A stretch of 59,200 nt of DNA from a virus: positions 1 to 59,200 of the IMG/VR virus record IMGVR_UViG_3300031857_000196. One strand, 5' to 3'. The number at the start of each line of letters is the position of its first letter. The first letter of the stretch is position 1. A program made the position numbers and the translations under genes. This document shows, in pieces, positions 1 to 8,629 of this stretch. The notes beneath the pieces are model-generated. The model did not search any database. It worked only from the letters and a program-made list of their open reading frames with translations, and was not told the DNA's origin.

Positions 1-1
1 A

Positions 2-652
2 CAAACTTTCTTAAAATATCAAGTAACGCAAGAAGATGTAGATAGAGCTAAAGGTGGTGTTGGCTTTGCATCTACATCTATTGATGGTTACAATTTCACT
101 GAAACTGCAAATTATATTAAAATTCCACCACACATTATTGGAGTCAATAAGATTTTTAATTTTTCTACTGGTAGTAATCTCTCTAGTGGAATGTTTAATA
201 TTAAATATCAGTTATTTTTAAATGATTTATATTATTGGGGATCTCTTGAATTATTATCATACACAATGGTGCAAAGATATCTTGAAGACATTAACTGGAT
301 TCTAAATCCTGAAAAAGCAGTGAGATTTAATAAGAGAGGCGATAAACTCTATATTGATGTCAATTGGACTGATGTTCAAGTTGGTCAGTATTTAGTAATT
401 GACTGTTATCGGGCGATGGATCCTTCAGAATCTACGAAAGTTTGGAATGATTCATTTGTTAAAAGATATGCAACAGCTTTAATCAAGAGACAATGGGGCC
501 AAAATCTTTTGAAATATCAAGGTATGAAATTGCCGGGTGGTGTTGAATTTAATGGTAGACAGATTTATGATGATGCTCAGAGAGAAATTGATATAATTAT
601 GGAAAGAATGTCATATGACTATGAAATGCCGGCATTTGATCTCATTGGCTGA
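2..652 (+). CDS. 13: Neck protein gp13 (5' end outside window)
   Basis: Open frame runs unbroken from base 2, so the gene starts upstream of the window; the first in-window ATG (191) is internal. The visible 216 residues match the C-terminal part of the T4-like cyanophage neck protein gp13, with landmarks ALIKRQWGQNL, KLPGGVEFNG and a final segment ending AFDLIG. In T4, gp13 and gp14 form the neck that closes the filled head and accepts the tail. It overlaps the gp14 start by one base, and the pair is followed by gp15 and gp16, the expected order. Identification is from remembered family pattern, supported by position. Confidence 0.8.
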   Translation, partial: QTFLKYQVTQEDVDRAKGGVGFASTSIDGYNFTETANYIKIPPHIIGVNKIFNFSTGSNLSSGMFNIKYQLFLNDLYYWGSLELLSYTMVQRYLEDINWILNPEKAVRFNKRGDKLYIDVNWTDVQVGQYLVIDCYRAMDPSESTKVWNDSFVKRYATALIKRQWGQNLLKYQGMKLPGGVEFNGRQIYDDAQREIDIIMERMSYDYEMPAFDLIG

Positions 653-2031
653 TGTTAAATCCATTCTTTCATAATAATTCAAAAATAGAGCAAGGAATGC
701 TCCAAGATATGATCAATGAATCTATTCAGATTTATGGTATTGATATCTATTATCTTCCTAGATTTTATCTAACAAAGAAAAAAATAATTAGAGAAGTAAT
801 TGAATCTGAATTTAAAAATGCCTATCCAATTGAAGCGTATGTTGAAACTTATGAAGGTTATGAAGGAGCAGGAACACTTTCAACGAAATTTGGTATTAGG
901 GCAGTCACAGAAACCACTCTTACTATTTCTAGAGAAAGATTTGAAAACTATATTTCGCCACTCATTAGAAATCTACCCAATGTTGAATTATCTACTCGTC
1001 CTAAAGAGGGAGATTTAATCTATTTTCCTCTTGGTGATAGAATTTTTGAGATAGAGTTTGTTGAACATGAAGAACCATTCTACCAATTAGGAAAAACTTA
1101 TACATATAAACTAAGCTGTAAACTATTCAGATATCAGAATGAAGTTATTGATACTGGAATTGTTGAAGTTGATGCGACAATTATTAATGAGGGGTTAATT
1201 CAAACATATGCTATGGTTGGTTCTGGGGCAACTGCATCTGCTACATCTAACATCGTTAATGGTGGCGTTTATTCTGTTGTTATGTTAGATAGGGGCTATG
1301 GATATACATCTACACCTATCGTTAGTTTTGGTTCAGCTCCAATTGGTGGTCAAACTGCAACTGGAATTGCTACAATGATTAGTGGTATCACTGATCTTTG
1401 TGGTCCAGATCCTGATAAATTAAGAGTGCAAGCAGTCAATATTGTAAATTCTGGATTTGGCTATACTGTTTCTCCATCAGTGGCATTTACCGGCGGAAAT
1501 GGCTCAGGTGCTGAAGCAATGGCATTTATAGGTGATGGTGTTGTTGGAAGGGTTAATATTATTAATGGTGGAAGTGGTTATGTTGGTGTTGTAACAGTTT
1601 CTTTTGTTGGAATATCATCTGTTCAAGCTCAAGGTCTAGCAATTATTGAAAATGGCACAATTACTCAAGTTAGACTAACCAATAGTGGTTATGGATATAC
1701 AGTAGCACCTTCTATAGTTTTTTCGGATCCGGTATTTGTTGGTGTAGGAACATACCAGTTCAATGAAGTAGTTGTAGGTTCAGCAACAAGTTTTACAGCT
1801 AGAGTAAGAGCTTGGGATTCTCAGTCTAAGACTCTTCAACTCTCAAATCCAACTGGAATTTTTACAAGGGGCGAATTAATTACTGGACAAATAAGCGGTG
1901 CTTCATATAAAGTAGAAACTCCTAGCAATAGCACTACACTATCAGATGCCTTTGCTGACAATTATAATATACAAGAAGAAGCAGCCAAAATTATAGATTT
2001 TTCAGAATCTAATCCATTCGGTAAATTTTAA
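652..2031 (+). CDS. 14: Neck protein gp14 with Gly-rich repeat insertion
   Basis: 459 residues. The N terminus (MLNPFFHNNS, then YGIDIYYLPR and YEGAGTLSTKFGI) is typical of cyanophage gp14, which with gp13 forms the head-tail neck. From about residue 185 to 365 there are four imperfect repeats of roughly 35-45 residues built around a G-[YF]-G-Y-T-x-x-P-x-[IV]-x-F core, giving a Gly/Ser/Val-rich, probably beta-rich insertion; the last part returns to a non-repetitive acidic tail. T4 gp14 is only about 256 residues, so the enlargement is real, but large gp14 forms are known in cyanophages. The start overlaps the gp13 stop by one base, indicating translational coupling. Confidence 0.85.
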   Translation: MLNPFFHNNSKIEQGMLQDMINESIQIYGIDIYYLPRFYLTKKKIIREVIESEFKNAYPIEAYVETYEGYEGAGTLSTKFGIRAVTETTLTISRERFENYISPLIRNLPNVELSTRPKEGDLIYFPLGDRIFEIEFVEHEEPFYQLGKTYTYKLSCKLFRYQNEVIDTGIVEVDATIINEGLIQTYAMVGSGATASATSNIVNGGVYSVVMLDRGYGYTSTPIVSFGSAPIGGQTATGIATMISGITDLCGPDPDKLRVQAVNIVNSGFGYTVSPSVAFTGGNGSGAEAMAFIGDGVVGRVNIINGGSGYVGVVTVSFVGISSVQAQGLAIIENGTITQVRLTNSGYGYTVAPSIVFSDPVFVGVGTYQFNEVVVGSATSFTARVRAWDSQSKTLQLSNPTGIFTRGELITGQISGASYKVETPSNSTTLSDAFADNYNIQEEAAKIIDFSESNPFGKF

Positions 2032-2034
2032 GTC

Positions 2035-3039
2035 ATGTTTGAATATTTTTACAACGAAACTATACGCAAAACTGTCATCATATTTGGTAATTTGTTTAAA
2101 AACATTGAGATCAGACAGACCAATAACAATAATGAAGTATTTTTTAGTGGAACAGTACCAATTGCATATGGTCCAACTCAAGAATTTCTTGCACGTTTAC
2201 GCGATGTTCCAGATCTCAATAAACCCGTTGAAATAACATTACCTAGAATGTCATTTGAGTTTGTTGGAATTTCATATGATGGTCAAAGAAAACTACCAAC
2301 AACTACTTCTTTTTGCTCTAAATCCGTTGATGGGAGCGGTCTGAGAAAAGCCTATATGCCAGCTCCTTATAATTTGAATTTTGAGCTTAGTGTTATGACC
2401 AAACACAATGATGATATGCTGCAAATTGTTGAGCAAATATTACCATATTTTCAACCAAATCTTAAAGTTAGTGCAATTGTATTAGATTCCATATCAGAGA
2501 AAAGAGACTTAGATATTGTTTTAGATAATATTTCAATGATTGATACTTATGAGGGGGATTTTAAAGATAGGAGAGCATTAATTTGGACTTTAAAATTTAC
2601 GGTCAAAACTTACATCTTTGGGCCAGTTTCTTCACAATCTTTGGATTCTCAAATTATTAAGTCTGTCTCTATTGGTTTAGTTTCTGGAAATATTACCAAT
2701 TCTCCTGATAGAAATTCATCAATTGAGAGCACCCCAAGAGCACTTAAAAATTATACTGGAATTGTTGAAACTATTTTAACTAAAGAAATTTCAAAAGAAG
2801 ATGAAGATATTGAAGTCCAAAATGCTAATAATCTTATAGTTAATTCATACATAGATATAAATGATGAGGAAATGCTGATTATATACAAGTCTGAAAATAA
2901 GCTTAGAGTAAAGCGTGGACAGGATGGTTCTGAAATTAAAATTCATACATCTGGTTCCGAAGTCAAAAAAATCTCCCCAAGTGATGGAGAACTTATCCCA
3001 TATGGAGATGATTTTGGATTTTCTTATAGTATAGATTAA
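2035..3039 (+). CDS. 15: Tail sheath stabiliser/completion protein gp15
   Basis: 334 residues. The start MFEYFYNETIRKTVIIFGNL and the segment TLPRMSFEFVGISYDGQRK followed by the pattern PAPYNLNFELSV match cyanophage gp15, the protein that caps the tail tube and sheath before joining to the neck. T4 gp15 is about 272 residues; the excess lies at the C terminus, where a segment EEMLIIY...LRVKRGQDGSE...H..GSEV resembles a small beta domain found in other phage structural proteins. It follows gp14 by three bases. Product is assembled in the cytoplasm into the virion. Confidence 0.85.
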   Translation: MFEYFYNETIRKTVIIFGNLFKNIEIRQTNNNNEVFFSGTVPIAYGPTQEFLARLRDVPDLNKPVEITLPRMSFEFVGISYDGQRKLPTTTSFCSKSVDGSGLRKAYMPAPYNLNFELSVMTKHNDDMLQIVEQILPYFQPNLKVSAIVLDSISEKRDLDIVLDNISMIDTYEGDFKDRRALIWTLKFTVKTYIFGPVSSQSLDSQIIKSVSIGLVSGNITNSPDRNSSIESTPRALKNYTGIVETILTKEISKEDEDIEVQNANNLIVNSYIDINDEEMLIIYKSENKLRVKRGQDGSEIKIHTSGSEVKKISPSDGELIPYGDDFGFSYSID

Positions 3040-3048
3040 GGAGAATTT

Positions 3049-3480
3049 ATGGGAAGACCAAAAAAATTTAGTAAACTCAATGAAACCTTTAATTTAGCTG
3101 AAGCCCCATCAATTGATGTTGAAGTTGTTCAAGAAGAAACCGTTGTAGTTGAAAAGTTTCATGAAGATATAGATAAGGATTATGTTTATTCAAGGGATAG
3201 CTATTACACGATCATTGAAAAGGGACAAGAAGCAATTTCAAATGCTTTAGATTTAGCGCAAGAGCTTGATACCGCTAGAGGCTATGAAGTTGTTGGCCAC
3301 CTAATTAAGAGTGTTTCAGATGCTGCAGATAAGCTTATTGATTTACAGAAAAAAATGAAGGATATTGGCGAAGAAAAAGTTAAAAAAGGTCCATCAAGTG
3401 TTACAAATAATGTTGTATTTAATGGAACTACAGCAGAGGCGCTTAAACTAATTAAACAGCAACTTAAAGGGGACTCATGA
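3049..3480 (+). CDS. 16: Terminase small subunit gp16
   Basis: 143 residues. It recognises phage DNA and regulates the large terminase during head filling. Segments DKDYVYSRDSYYTIIEKGQE, GYEVVGHLIKSVSDAADKLI and LQKKMKDI form the conserved helical core of T4-like gp16; the N terminus is a basic/acidic low-complexity tail (MGRPKKFSKLNE). A GGAG-type ribosome binding site (aaggagaa) lies just before the ATG. Its stop overlaps the next start by four bases (ATGA). The large subunit gene is about 2.5 kb downstream instead of adjacent, separated by a structural gene and an inverted cassette. Confidence 0.85.
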   Translation: MGRPKKFSKLNETFNLAEAPSIDVEVVQEETVVVEKFHEDIDKDYVYSRDSYYTIIEKGQEAISNALDLAQELDTARGYEVVGHLIKSVSDAADKLIDLQKKMKDIGEEKVKKGPSSVTNNVVFNGTTAEALKLIKQQLKGDS

Positions 3481-4616
3481 TAAATATAAATATAGCCATA
3501 AAAGAACTTGAAAATAATTTAACTGCGGCTGGTGATATTTCTTATAATTCAATTGATAAGATTATGAGAAAAATAATGAAAAGGCATAATCTTACAGCTA
3601 AAGAACTGCATTTTGGCTTTAAAAACAAACACAACAAAACTCCCGATGACTGGATTAAAATGAAAAGAAATTTAAAAGAGACAATTATAGATAGAGTTCT
3701 TAAATCTCTTTTTGAAGATGAAGAATGCGGTTGCGATGATTCATCTAAGCCAGTAATGTCGGTAGAGAGCATCGCAAAAAAGCATAAAGTCTCCGTTGAA
3801 GTGATTAAAGATCAACTAAAAATGGGAATTAAGGTTGAAAAAGAACATACAAATAATAAAGAAAAAGCTGAATCAATTGCTCTACAACATTTAGCGGAAA
3901 AGCCAGACTATTATACTAAACTTAAGAAAGTTGAAGCAGTTAAGAATGAATCTACAATTCTTACTGATATTTTGAGTGAGGTTAAAAAACCTTCCAAAAA
4001 GATGAAAGGTGAAGATCCTTGTTGGACGGGGTATGAAATGGTTGGAACAAAAAAGAAAAGAGGTAAGACTGTTCCAAATTGTGTTCCAGTTTCTGAAGCC
4101 ACTTTGCCAGTTCAAAATGGTCATATAATGCAGATTCTTGTTTTATGGAGAGGAAAACTTATATCATGTCAACTATTTTTTCCTCAAATTAGAGTTCCCA
4201 ATAGGAATCAAATTACTGATGCAATTGTGAAAGTTTATCCAGATGCAAAAGTTGTGACATTCAAGCTTGCAACTCAAAATAATGGGGAACCTTTAATTCA
4301 AGTTCCTAATAGTCGTTCTAAGAATTATTTGTTGCAGAATAAGACAATTGGAGAAGATACCGATTTTTTAGATGAAGAGGGTCCAAGCCTTTCAGTTGGA
4401 CGTGGAGAAAAATTATCAGTTTCTAGAGGAGGAGGTTTAACTGCTAAAGGAAGAGAAAAATATAATAGAGAAACTGGATCCAATCTTCAGGCTCCAGTTA
4501 CGGGAGATGTTGAAAAAGGAAGTAAAGCCTGGAAACGTAGGAAGAATTTTTGCAGCCGCTCAAGGAGCTGGAAGGGGCCTAGAGGCCTTGCAGCAAGAAG
4601 GCGTTGGAAGTGTTAA
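3477..4616 (+). CDS. Putative structural protein with DUF5661-like domain
   Basis: 379 residues, unknown role. A segment at about residues 97-148 (SIAKKHKVSVEVIKDQLKMG followed by a VEKEHT motif and PDYYTKL) resembles the DUF5661 family. Then comes a motif CWTGYEMVGTKKKRGKTVPN, and the C terminus has LTAKGREKYNRETGSNLQAP and KRRKNFCSRSRSWKGPRG, both of which I recognise from conserved cyanophage proteins of unknown function that sit in structural gene clusters. The C terminus is very basic (ends AARRRWKC), suggesting nucleic-acid contact. It overlaps gp16 by four bases, so it is co-translated with packaging genes. Virion location is inference. Confidence 0.6.
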   Translation: MININIAIKELENNLTAAGDISYNSIDKIMRKIMKRHNLTAKELHFGFKNKHNKTPDDWIKMKRNLKETIIDRVLKSLFEDEECGCDDSSKPVMSVESIAKKHKVSVEVIKDQLKMGIKVEKEHTNNKEKAESIALQHLAEKPDYYTKLKKVEAVKNESTILTDILSEVKKPSKKMKGEDPCWTGYEMVGTKKKRGKTVPNCVPVSEATLPVQNGHIMQILVLWRGKLISCQLFFPQIRVPNRNQITDAIVKVYPDAKVVTFKLATQNNGEPLIQVPNSRSKNYLLQNKTIGEDTDFLDEEGPSLSVGRGEKLSVSRGGGLTAKGREKYNRETGSNLQAPVTGDVEKGSKAWKRRKNFCSRSRSWKGPRGLAARRRWKC

Positions 4617-4741
4617 TTAATAATGTTTGGCTGAAGATTTTTAAAACAAACATTTTCTTTATTATATAGAAGTAAAGCCCTCATTTTAGTCTCTACAAAT
4701 TCAAAGTGTGGTGTGTAAGGCTTCGTTTCGTTGTAGTAGTA

Positions 4742-4906
4742 TCAAGGTCTATCACTATTAACAGGTTGAGTTTTATACATTTTAACAACATTCACATTTT
4801 TAACCTCAGTATAATAGTTTTCATAGTCTTCATCTAGTCTTCCAAAAATAACTTCTAAATCATCAGGCTGATCTTTTAGTAGTTCTTTGAGTTCTTTTAC
4901 TTTCAT
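4742..4906 (-). CDS. Small hypothetical protein (54 aa)
   Basis: Too short for usual ORF cut-offs but has an ATG and sits in line with the three minus-strand genes behind it. The protein begins MKVKELKELLKDQPDDLEVI, a pattern common to small phage proteins with a helix followed by a beta strand; the gene at 29164-29451 starts in a similar way (MKLKDLKEKIDKL). No function known. It is the last gene of the minus-strand cassette between the gp16 region and terL. Confidence 0.5.
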   Translation of the reverse strand: MKVKELKELLKDQPDDLEVIFGRLDEDYENYYTEVKNVNVVKMYKTQPVNSDRP

Positions 4907-4926
4907 TTTTATTCTTAGGTGAGTAA

Positions 4927-5133
4927 TTAATAAATTTCTAGTTCTTCAACAGTAACATAACAATAAATTTTACTGTTACAGGATAGCGCCCAAGTATCAT
5001 ATTCTTCATTTCTCAATTTTTCAGCTTCAGCCTCTGCATCAGAGCTGTGGAAGAATAGCTTTTTTAATTTTGGGGTGGCATAATAATCCCACCCCTCGGC
5101 AAAAACGCCATAAACGGTTTTAGAGTTTGTCAT
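4927..5133 (-). CDS. Hypothetical protein (68 aa)
   Basis: Small soluble protein, no family recognised. The frame is open to 5145 but only with a TTG codon; the ATG at 5133 (MTNSKTVYGVFAEGWDYYAT) follows the upstream gene's stop by a few bases and is preceded by GGA, so I prefer it. The sequence has a beta-strand start and an acidic helix (SSDAEAEAEKLRNEEY), reminiscent of small cyanophage proteins with an aromatic-rich N terminus. Confidence 0.55.
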   Translation of the reverse strand: MTNSKTVYGVFAEGWDYYATPKLKKLFFHSSDAEAEAEKLRNEEYDTWALSCNSKIYCYVTVEELEIY

Positions 5134-5137
5134 TTGT

Positions 5138-5431
5138 CTATCCAATTAATTCTTGAACTTCATCAATGGGAATTTCGTCAATTTCATCTAAAATAACACA
5201 CTCAGGGGGATTTAAATTAAAGGATCCTTTAATTGGCTGAATAACATCTATTAACCATTCTCCAAACGAATCAATATCGCCAAGAGAGTCTTCTTCATGT
5301 TTTTCAGGATTAAATATAACACAAAATGTCACCTTATATCCAATTAGTGATTTTTTATTTTGTTTATATTCTTGAATTTGTCTTTCAAGCTCATGAATTT
5401 CTTCTATAGAAAGATCTTTAAGATTAATCAT
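5138..5431 (-). CDS. Hypothetical protein (97 aa)
   Basis: Starts with an amphipathic helix (MINLKDLSIEEIHELERQIQ), then a beta-rich acidic part (YKVTFCVIFNPEKHEED) and an acidic tail. No domain recognised. Middle gene of the minus-strand cassette inserted in the late cluster; same codon use and AT content as the minus-strand block at 24-45 kb. Confidence 0.6.
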   Translation of the reverse strand: MINLKDLSIEEIHELERQIQEYKQNKKSLIGYKVTFCVIFNPEKHEEDSLGDIDSFGEWLIDVIQPIKGSFNLNPPECVILDEIDEIPIDEVQELIG

Positions 5432-5459
5432 TTTTCTTAATTAATAGTTTATTTTTTAG

Positions 5460-5696
5460 TTAAATTCCATAGTAATCGCAAAAAAGTTTAGGCTTATATG
5501 CAATAATATAATAGTCAGGAACATCGTTTGAGGTATTTTTACTATTTGTATCAACAAATTCTTTTTGCGCTTCTTCATATGAATCAAACATTTCAGTCCA
5601 CGTACCATTCACCCAACCACTTTCACTTTCTCTGTATTCCACAACCCAAATATTACTTAAGGTGTTTAGTAATTCATTTATGTTTACTCTGGCCAT
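5460..5696 (-). CDS. Hypothetical protein (78 aa), first gene of inverted cassette
   Basis: The frame extends to a GTG at 5732, but that codon lies beside the -10 element of the promoter at 5723-5778, so translation most likely starts at the ATG at 5696 (MARVNINELLNTLSNIWVVE), with AAGG about 12 bases upstream. Product is a small protein with an aromatic beta-hairpin-like centre; no family recognised. It leads the four-gene minus-strand unit. Confidence 0.6.
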   Translation of the reverse strand: MARVNINELLNTLSNIWVVEYRESESGWVNGTWTEMFDSYEEAQKEFVDTNSKNTSNDVPDYYIIAYKPKLFCDYYGI

Positions 5697-5722
5697 TGTG
5701 TGGAACCTTGTAGATTTCTTCA

Positions 5723-5778
5723 ATCTTAACACACCTTTTGGTGGTTGAGCTGTTTTGGGTGCGGTTCTTAAAGTGTCT
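5723..5778 (-). promoter_or_regulatory. ACTGGCACA-class promoter, degenerate copy
   Basis: Read on the minus strand: GACACTTTAAGAACCGCACC, then 29 bases, then TAAGAT, then ATG (5696) 26 bases on. The box has lost one base of the TGG core compared with the seven other copies but keeps the flanking CACTTTAAGAAC and the spacing. Confidence 0.55.
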
Positions 5779-5903
5779 GTTTTATTTTGCTTTGGTTTCT
5801 ATGTGGTGTGGATTCAAATCATTTCCAAGTAATTGAGATAATTTTAGAGTTTTTGAGATAATGCGAGTCTTATTGGAAGGTTTTAATAAAATCCACTGTA
5901 ACG

Positions 5904-5910
5904 CTAAATA
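5904..5910 (+). promoter_or_regulatory. T4-type late promoter upstream of terL
   Basis: CTAAATA located 27 bases before the terL ATG. T4 late promoters are TATAAATA-like boxes read by gp55-RNA polymerase; gp55 is encoded in this window. Confidence 0.6.
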
Positions 5911-5937
5911 AACACAAAGACACAACGGAAACATATT

Positions 5938-8580
5938 ATGTCAGACAAACACTATCTTGGGAATCCACTATTAAAAAAAACGAACACTAATATAGAGATA
6001 ACTGAAGAGCAATTAATTGAACTTGGAAAATGTTCAATGGACCCGAATTATTTTGCAAGAAATTATATGCAAATTGTAACCTTAGATAAGGGTCTACAGA
6101 ATTTTGATATGTATCCATTTCAAGAAAAGATGTTAGAGTCTTTCCATAAGAATCGCTTTAATATAGCACTTCTACCGCGCCAAATGGGTAAGCCATTATT
6201 TATTCAAACTCCAATACCAATCCCGGATGGATGGTCTACAATTAAAGAGATAGAAGTTGGAGATAGTGTATTGGCTCCATCTGGTAAAGAGGTTAAAGTT
6301 GTTTCAAAAACTGAAACAATGTATAATAGAGATTGTTATAAAATTCATTTTGATACTGGTGAAGAAATTATTGCAGATTATGACCACCCATGGGAAGTGA
6401 ATTGTAGTTATTGGTCTGCGGGTAAGAGAGTGGCAACAACCAAAGAAATCTTTGATATTTACAAAACAAGAAAGCCTAATATTAGAGGTGGTGGAGTACA
6501 AGGACCGATATACATAGAAAAAAGTAATCCCGTAGAATTTTCCAAAAAAGATTTAAAAATTGAACCTTATACTTTAGGTTTATGGTTGGGAGATGGTCAT
6601 TCTAGGTGGGGAGTTATAACTGCTCATAAAGATGATTACGACTTTTATAAGACTAGAATGGAAGTTGAACTAGAATGTCCGATTGATAATAGCATCATTT
6701 TTAAAGTTAAAAATTTACATACAAAATTAAAGGTCGCTAAACTTCTCAATAATAAACACATCCCGCAAGAGTATTTACGGTCAACCTTTGACGATAGGCT
6801 AAAACTTCTACGTGGATTAATGGATTCTGATGGATCATTAACTAAAAATTCAAGATCTTTTGAATTTTATCAAAAGAATTATTCATTGATCAAACAAGTT
6901 GCAGAACTTTTAGCTTCTTTGGGAATTAAATCTAGAATAAGAGATAAAATTATTAATGAAGAAACCTACTACACTCTTTCATTTACTACAACTGAAATTG
7001 TTTTTGCTCTTCCCCGAAAAACTGCTTATATTGATTTAAACAAAAGGACGAGAAAAAATGAGGAGAGACATTATATTCATCATATTGAAAAGGTTGATAG
7101 TGTGCCTGTCGCTTGTATTCAAATTAACAGCGAAGAGCATCTATTTTTATGTGGAAAATCTTTTATTCCCACGCATAATTCAACAACTGTAGTTTCTTAT
7201 CTTTTATATTATGCCATTTTTAATGAGAATGTAACTATTGCTATTCTAGCAAATAAGGCAAAAACTGCTATAGGTATTCTCAATAGGTTACAAACAGGTT
7301 ATGAAAATCTACCAAAATGGATGCAGCAAGGTATTAAAAGTTGGAATAAAGGTTCATTAGAACTTGAAAATGGCTCAAAAATTGTAGCAAACTCAACTTC
7401 AGCGACGGCTGTGCGCGGAGATTCATATAATATCATCTTTCTAGATGAATATGCTTTCGTGCCTAGTCATTTGGCCGATAGCTTTATGAACTCTGTTTTC
7501 CCTACAATTACATCAGGAAAAGAATCAAAAATTATTATCGTTAGTACACCATGGGGTATGAATCATTTCTATAAATTATGGAACGATTCTATAAAAGGAT
7601 TGAGTGGTTATGCACCAATACGAGTATATTGGAATGAACATCCAAATAGAGATGAAAAATACAAAAAGGAAATTATTAGTAAAATTGGCCAAAATGCCTG
7701 GGATGCAGAATATGAATGCCAATTCCTAGGCTCATCCGACACACTCATAAGTGGTCAGAAACTTGGAAATCTCGTAATAGAAGAACCATTAAAAAGCCGA
7801 GATCTCTTAGATGTTTATGAAGATCCACAACCAGATAAAGTCTATGTAATAACGGTTGATGTCGCAGAAGGTGTTGAATTAGACTATTCCGTTTTTGTTG
7901 TATTTGATGTTTCCCAAATTCCATATAAAGTTGTTGCAAAATATAGAAATAATGATATTCCAAGTTTAAGATTTCCAGATGTCATTGAGCCTGTAGGAAG
8001 ACATTATAATGATGCATACATTTTATGTGAAGTAAATGGAGAGGGGTGTCAGGTTGCTAATATTCTGCATCTTGAATTAGATTATCCAAATATGCTTCAA
8101 ACTAAAACACTAGGACGAGGTGGCCAGGTAGCTGGTCAAAATTTCTCTGGAAAGGGGGTTAAATATGGAATTAAGATGTCTAAGCCAGTTAAAAAGAATG
8201 GATGCCTTAATTTAAAAACTCTTATTGAAGAGGATAAACTAATCTTTAATGATAACGAAATAATTGATGAACTTACCACATTCGTTTCCAAATATAATAG
8301 CTATAGTGCTGAGGAGGGTAAGAATGACGATTTGGCTATGTGTTTGGTTTTATTATCTTGGCTATGCACTCAAGATTATTTTAAAGAAATTACTGAAACT
8401 GATATTCGCAAAAAAATAAGAGAAGAGCATGAGAAAGAATTAGAAGATAATGACACAACACCTTTTGGGTTTATTTCAACCGTTGATAACTCAAATACTG
8501 AAGTTGATTCAGAAGGAAACATTTGGTTTGCTACGGATAATGAGGAAGATTTTTCTTATTTTTGGAACTATAACTTTTAA
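5938..8580 (+). CDS. 17: Terminase large subunit gp17, interrupted by an intein
   Basis: 880-residue precursor; removal of residues 86-414 gives a 551-residue protein, normal for cyanophage gp17. It is the ATP-driven motor and nuclease that packages DNA through the portal. The N-terminal ATPase domain has a Walker A reconstituted only after splicing (RQMGK joined to STTVV), a Walker B region IIFLDEYAF and the coupling segment IIVSTPWGMNHFYKLW. The C-terminal RNase H-like nuclease domain shows VITVDVAEGVELDYSVFVVF, a downstream LCEVNGEG and a late KNDDLAMCLVL acidic motif. The late promoter at 5904 precedes it and gp18 follows. Because the intein splits the ATP-binding loop, the precursor should be inactive until splicing. 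Confidence 0.93.
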   Translation: MSDKHYLGNPLLKKTNTNIEITEEQLIELGKCSMDPNYFARNYMQIVTLDKGLQNFDMYPFQEKMLESFHKNRFNIALLPRQMGKPLFIQTPIPIPDGWSTIKEIEVGDSVLAPSGKEVKVVSKTETMYNRDCYKIHFDTGEEIIADYDHPWEVNCSYWSAGKRVATTKEIFDIYKTRKPNIRGGGVQGPIYIEKSNPVEFSKKDLKIEPYTLGLWLGDGHSRWGVITAHKDDYDFYKTRMEVELECPIDNSIIFKVKNLHTKLKVAKLLNNKHIPQEYLRSTFDDRLKLLRGLMDSDGSLTKNSRSFEFYQKNYSLIKQVAELLASLGIKSRIRDKIINEETYYTLSFTTTEIVFALPRKTAYIDLNKRTRKNEERHYIHHIEKVDSVPVACIQINSEEHLFLCGKSFIPTHNSTTVVSYLLYYAIFNENVTIAILANKAKTAIGILNRLQTGYENLPKWMQQGIKSWNKGSLELENGSKIVANSTSATAVRGDSYNIIFLDEYAFVPSHLADSFMNSVFPTITSGKESKIIIVSTPWGMNHFYKLWNDSIKGLSGYAPIRVYWNEHPNRDEKYKKEIISKIGQNAWDAEYECQFLGSSDTLISGQKLGNLVIEEPLKSRDLLDVYEDPQPDKVYVITVDVAEGVELDYSVFVVFDVSQIPYKVVAKYRNNDIPSLRFPDVIEPVGRHYNDAYILCEVNGEGCQVANILHLELDYPNMLQTKTLGRGGQVAGQNFSGKGVKYGIKMSKPVKKNGCLNLKTLIEEDKLIFNDNEIIDELTTFVSKYNSYSAEEGKNDDLAMCLVLLSWLCTQDYFKEITETDIRKKIREEHEKELEDNDTTPFGFISTVDNSNTEVDSEGNIWFATDNEEDFSYFWNYNF
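6193..7179 (+). other. Class 3 intein with LAGLIDADG endonuclease in terL
   Basis: In-frame insertion of 329 residues between Gly-Lys and Ser-Thr of the gp17 Walker A. The first intein residue is Pro instead of Cys/Ser. The block B segment reads ADYDHPWEV with Trp where class 3 inteins have it, block F has Cys (VACIQI) in the nucleophile position, and block G ends PTHN followed by extein Ser. This Trp-Cys-Thr set defines class 3 inteins, which start splicing from the block F Cys. Two LAGLIDADG-like motifs are present, LGLWLGDGHS and LLRGLMDSDGSL, so a homing endonuclease is nested inside. Splicing and homing activity are inferred from motifs. Confidence 0.9.
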
Positions 8581-8592
8581 AAGCCCAATTTA

Positions 8593-8599
8593 ATAAATA
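8593..8599 (+). promoter_or_regulatory. Late promoter upstream of gene 18
   Basis: ATAAATA box 30 bases before the sheath-gene ATG, matching the T4 late consensus core TAAATA. Confidence 0.5.
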
Positions 8600-8629
8600 C
8601 TATTAAGACTTATTGAATATAGGCATAAA

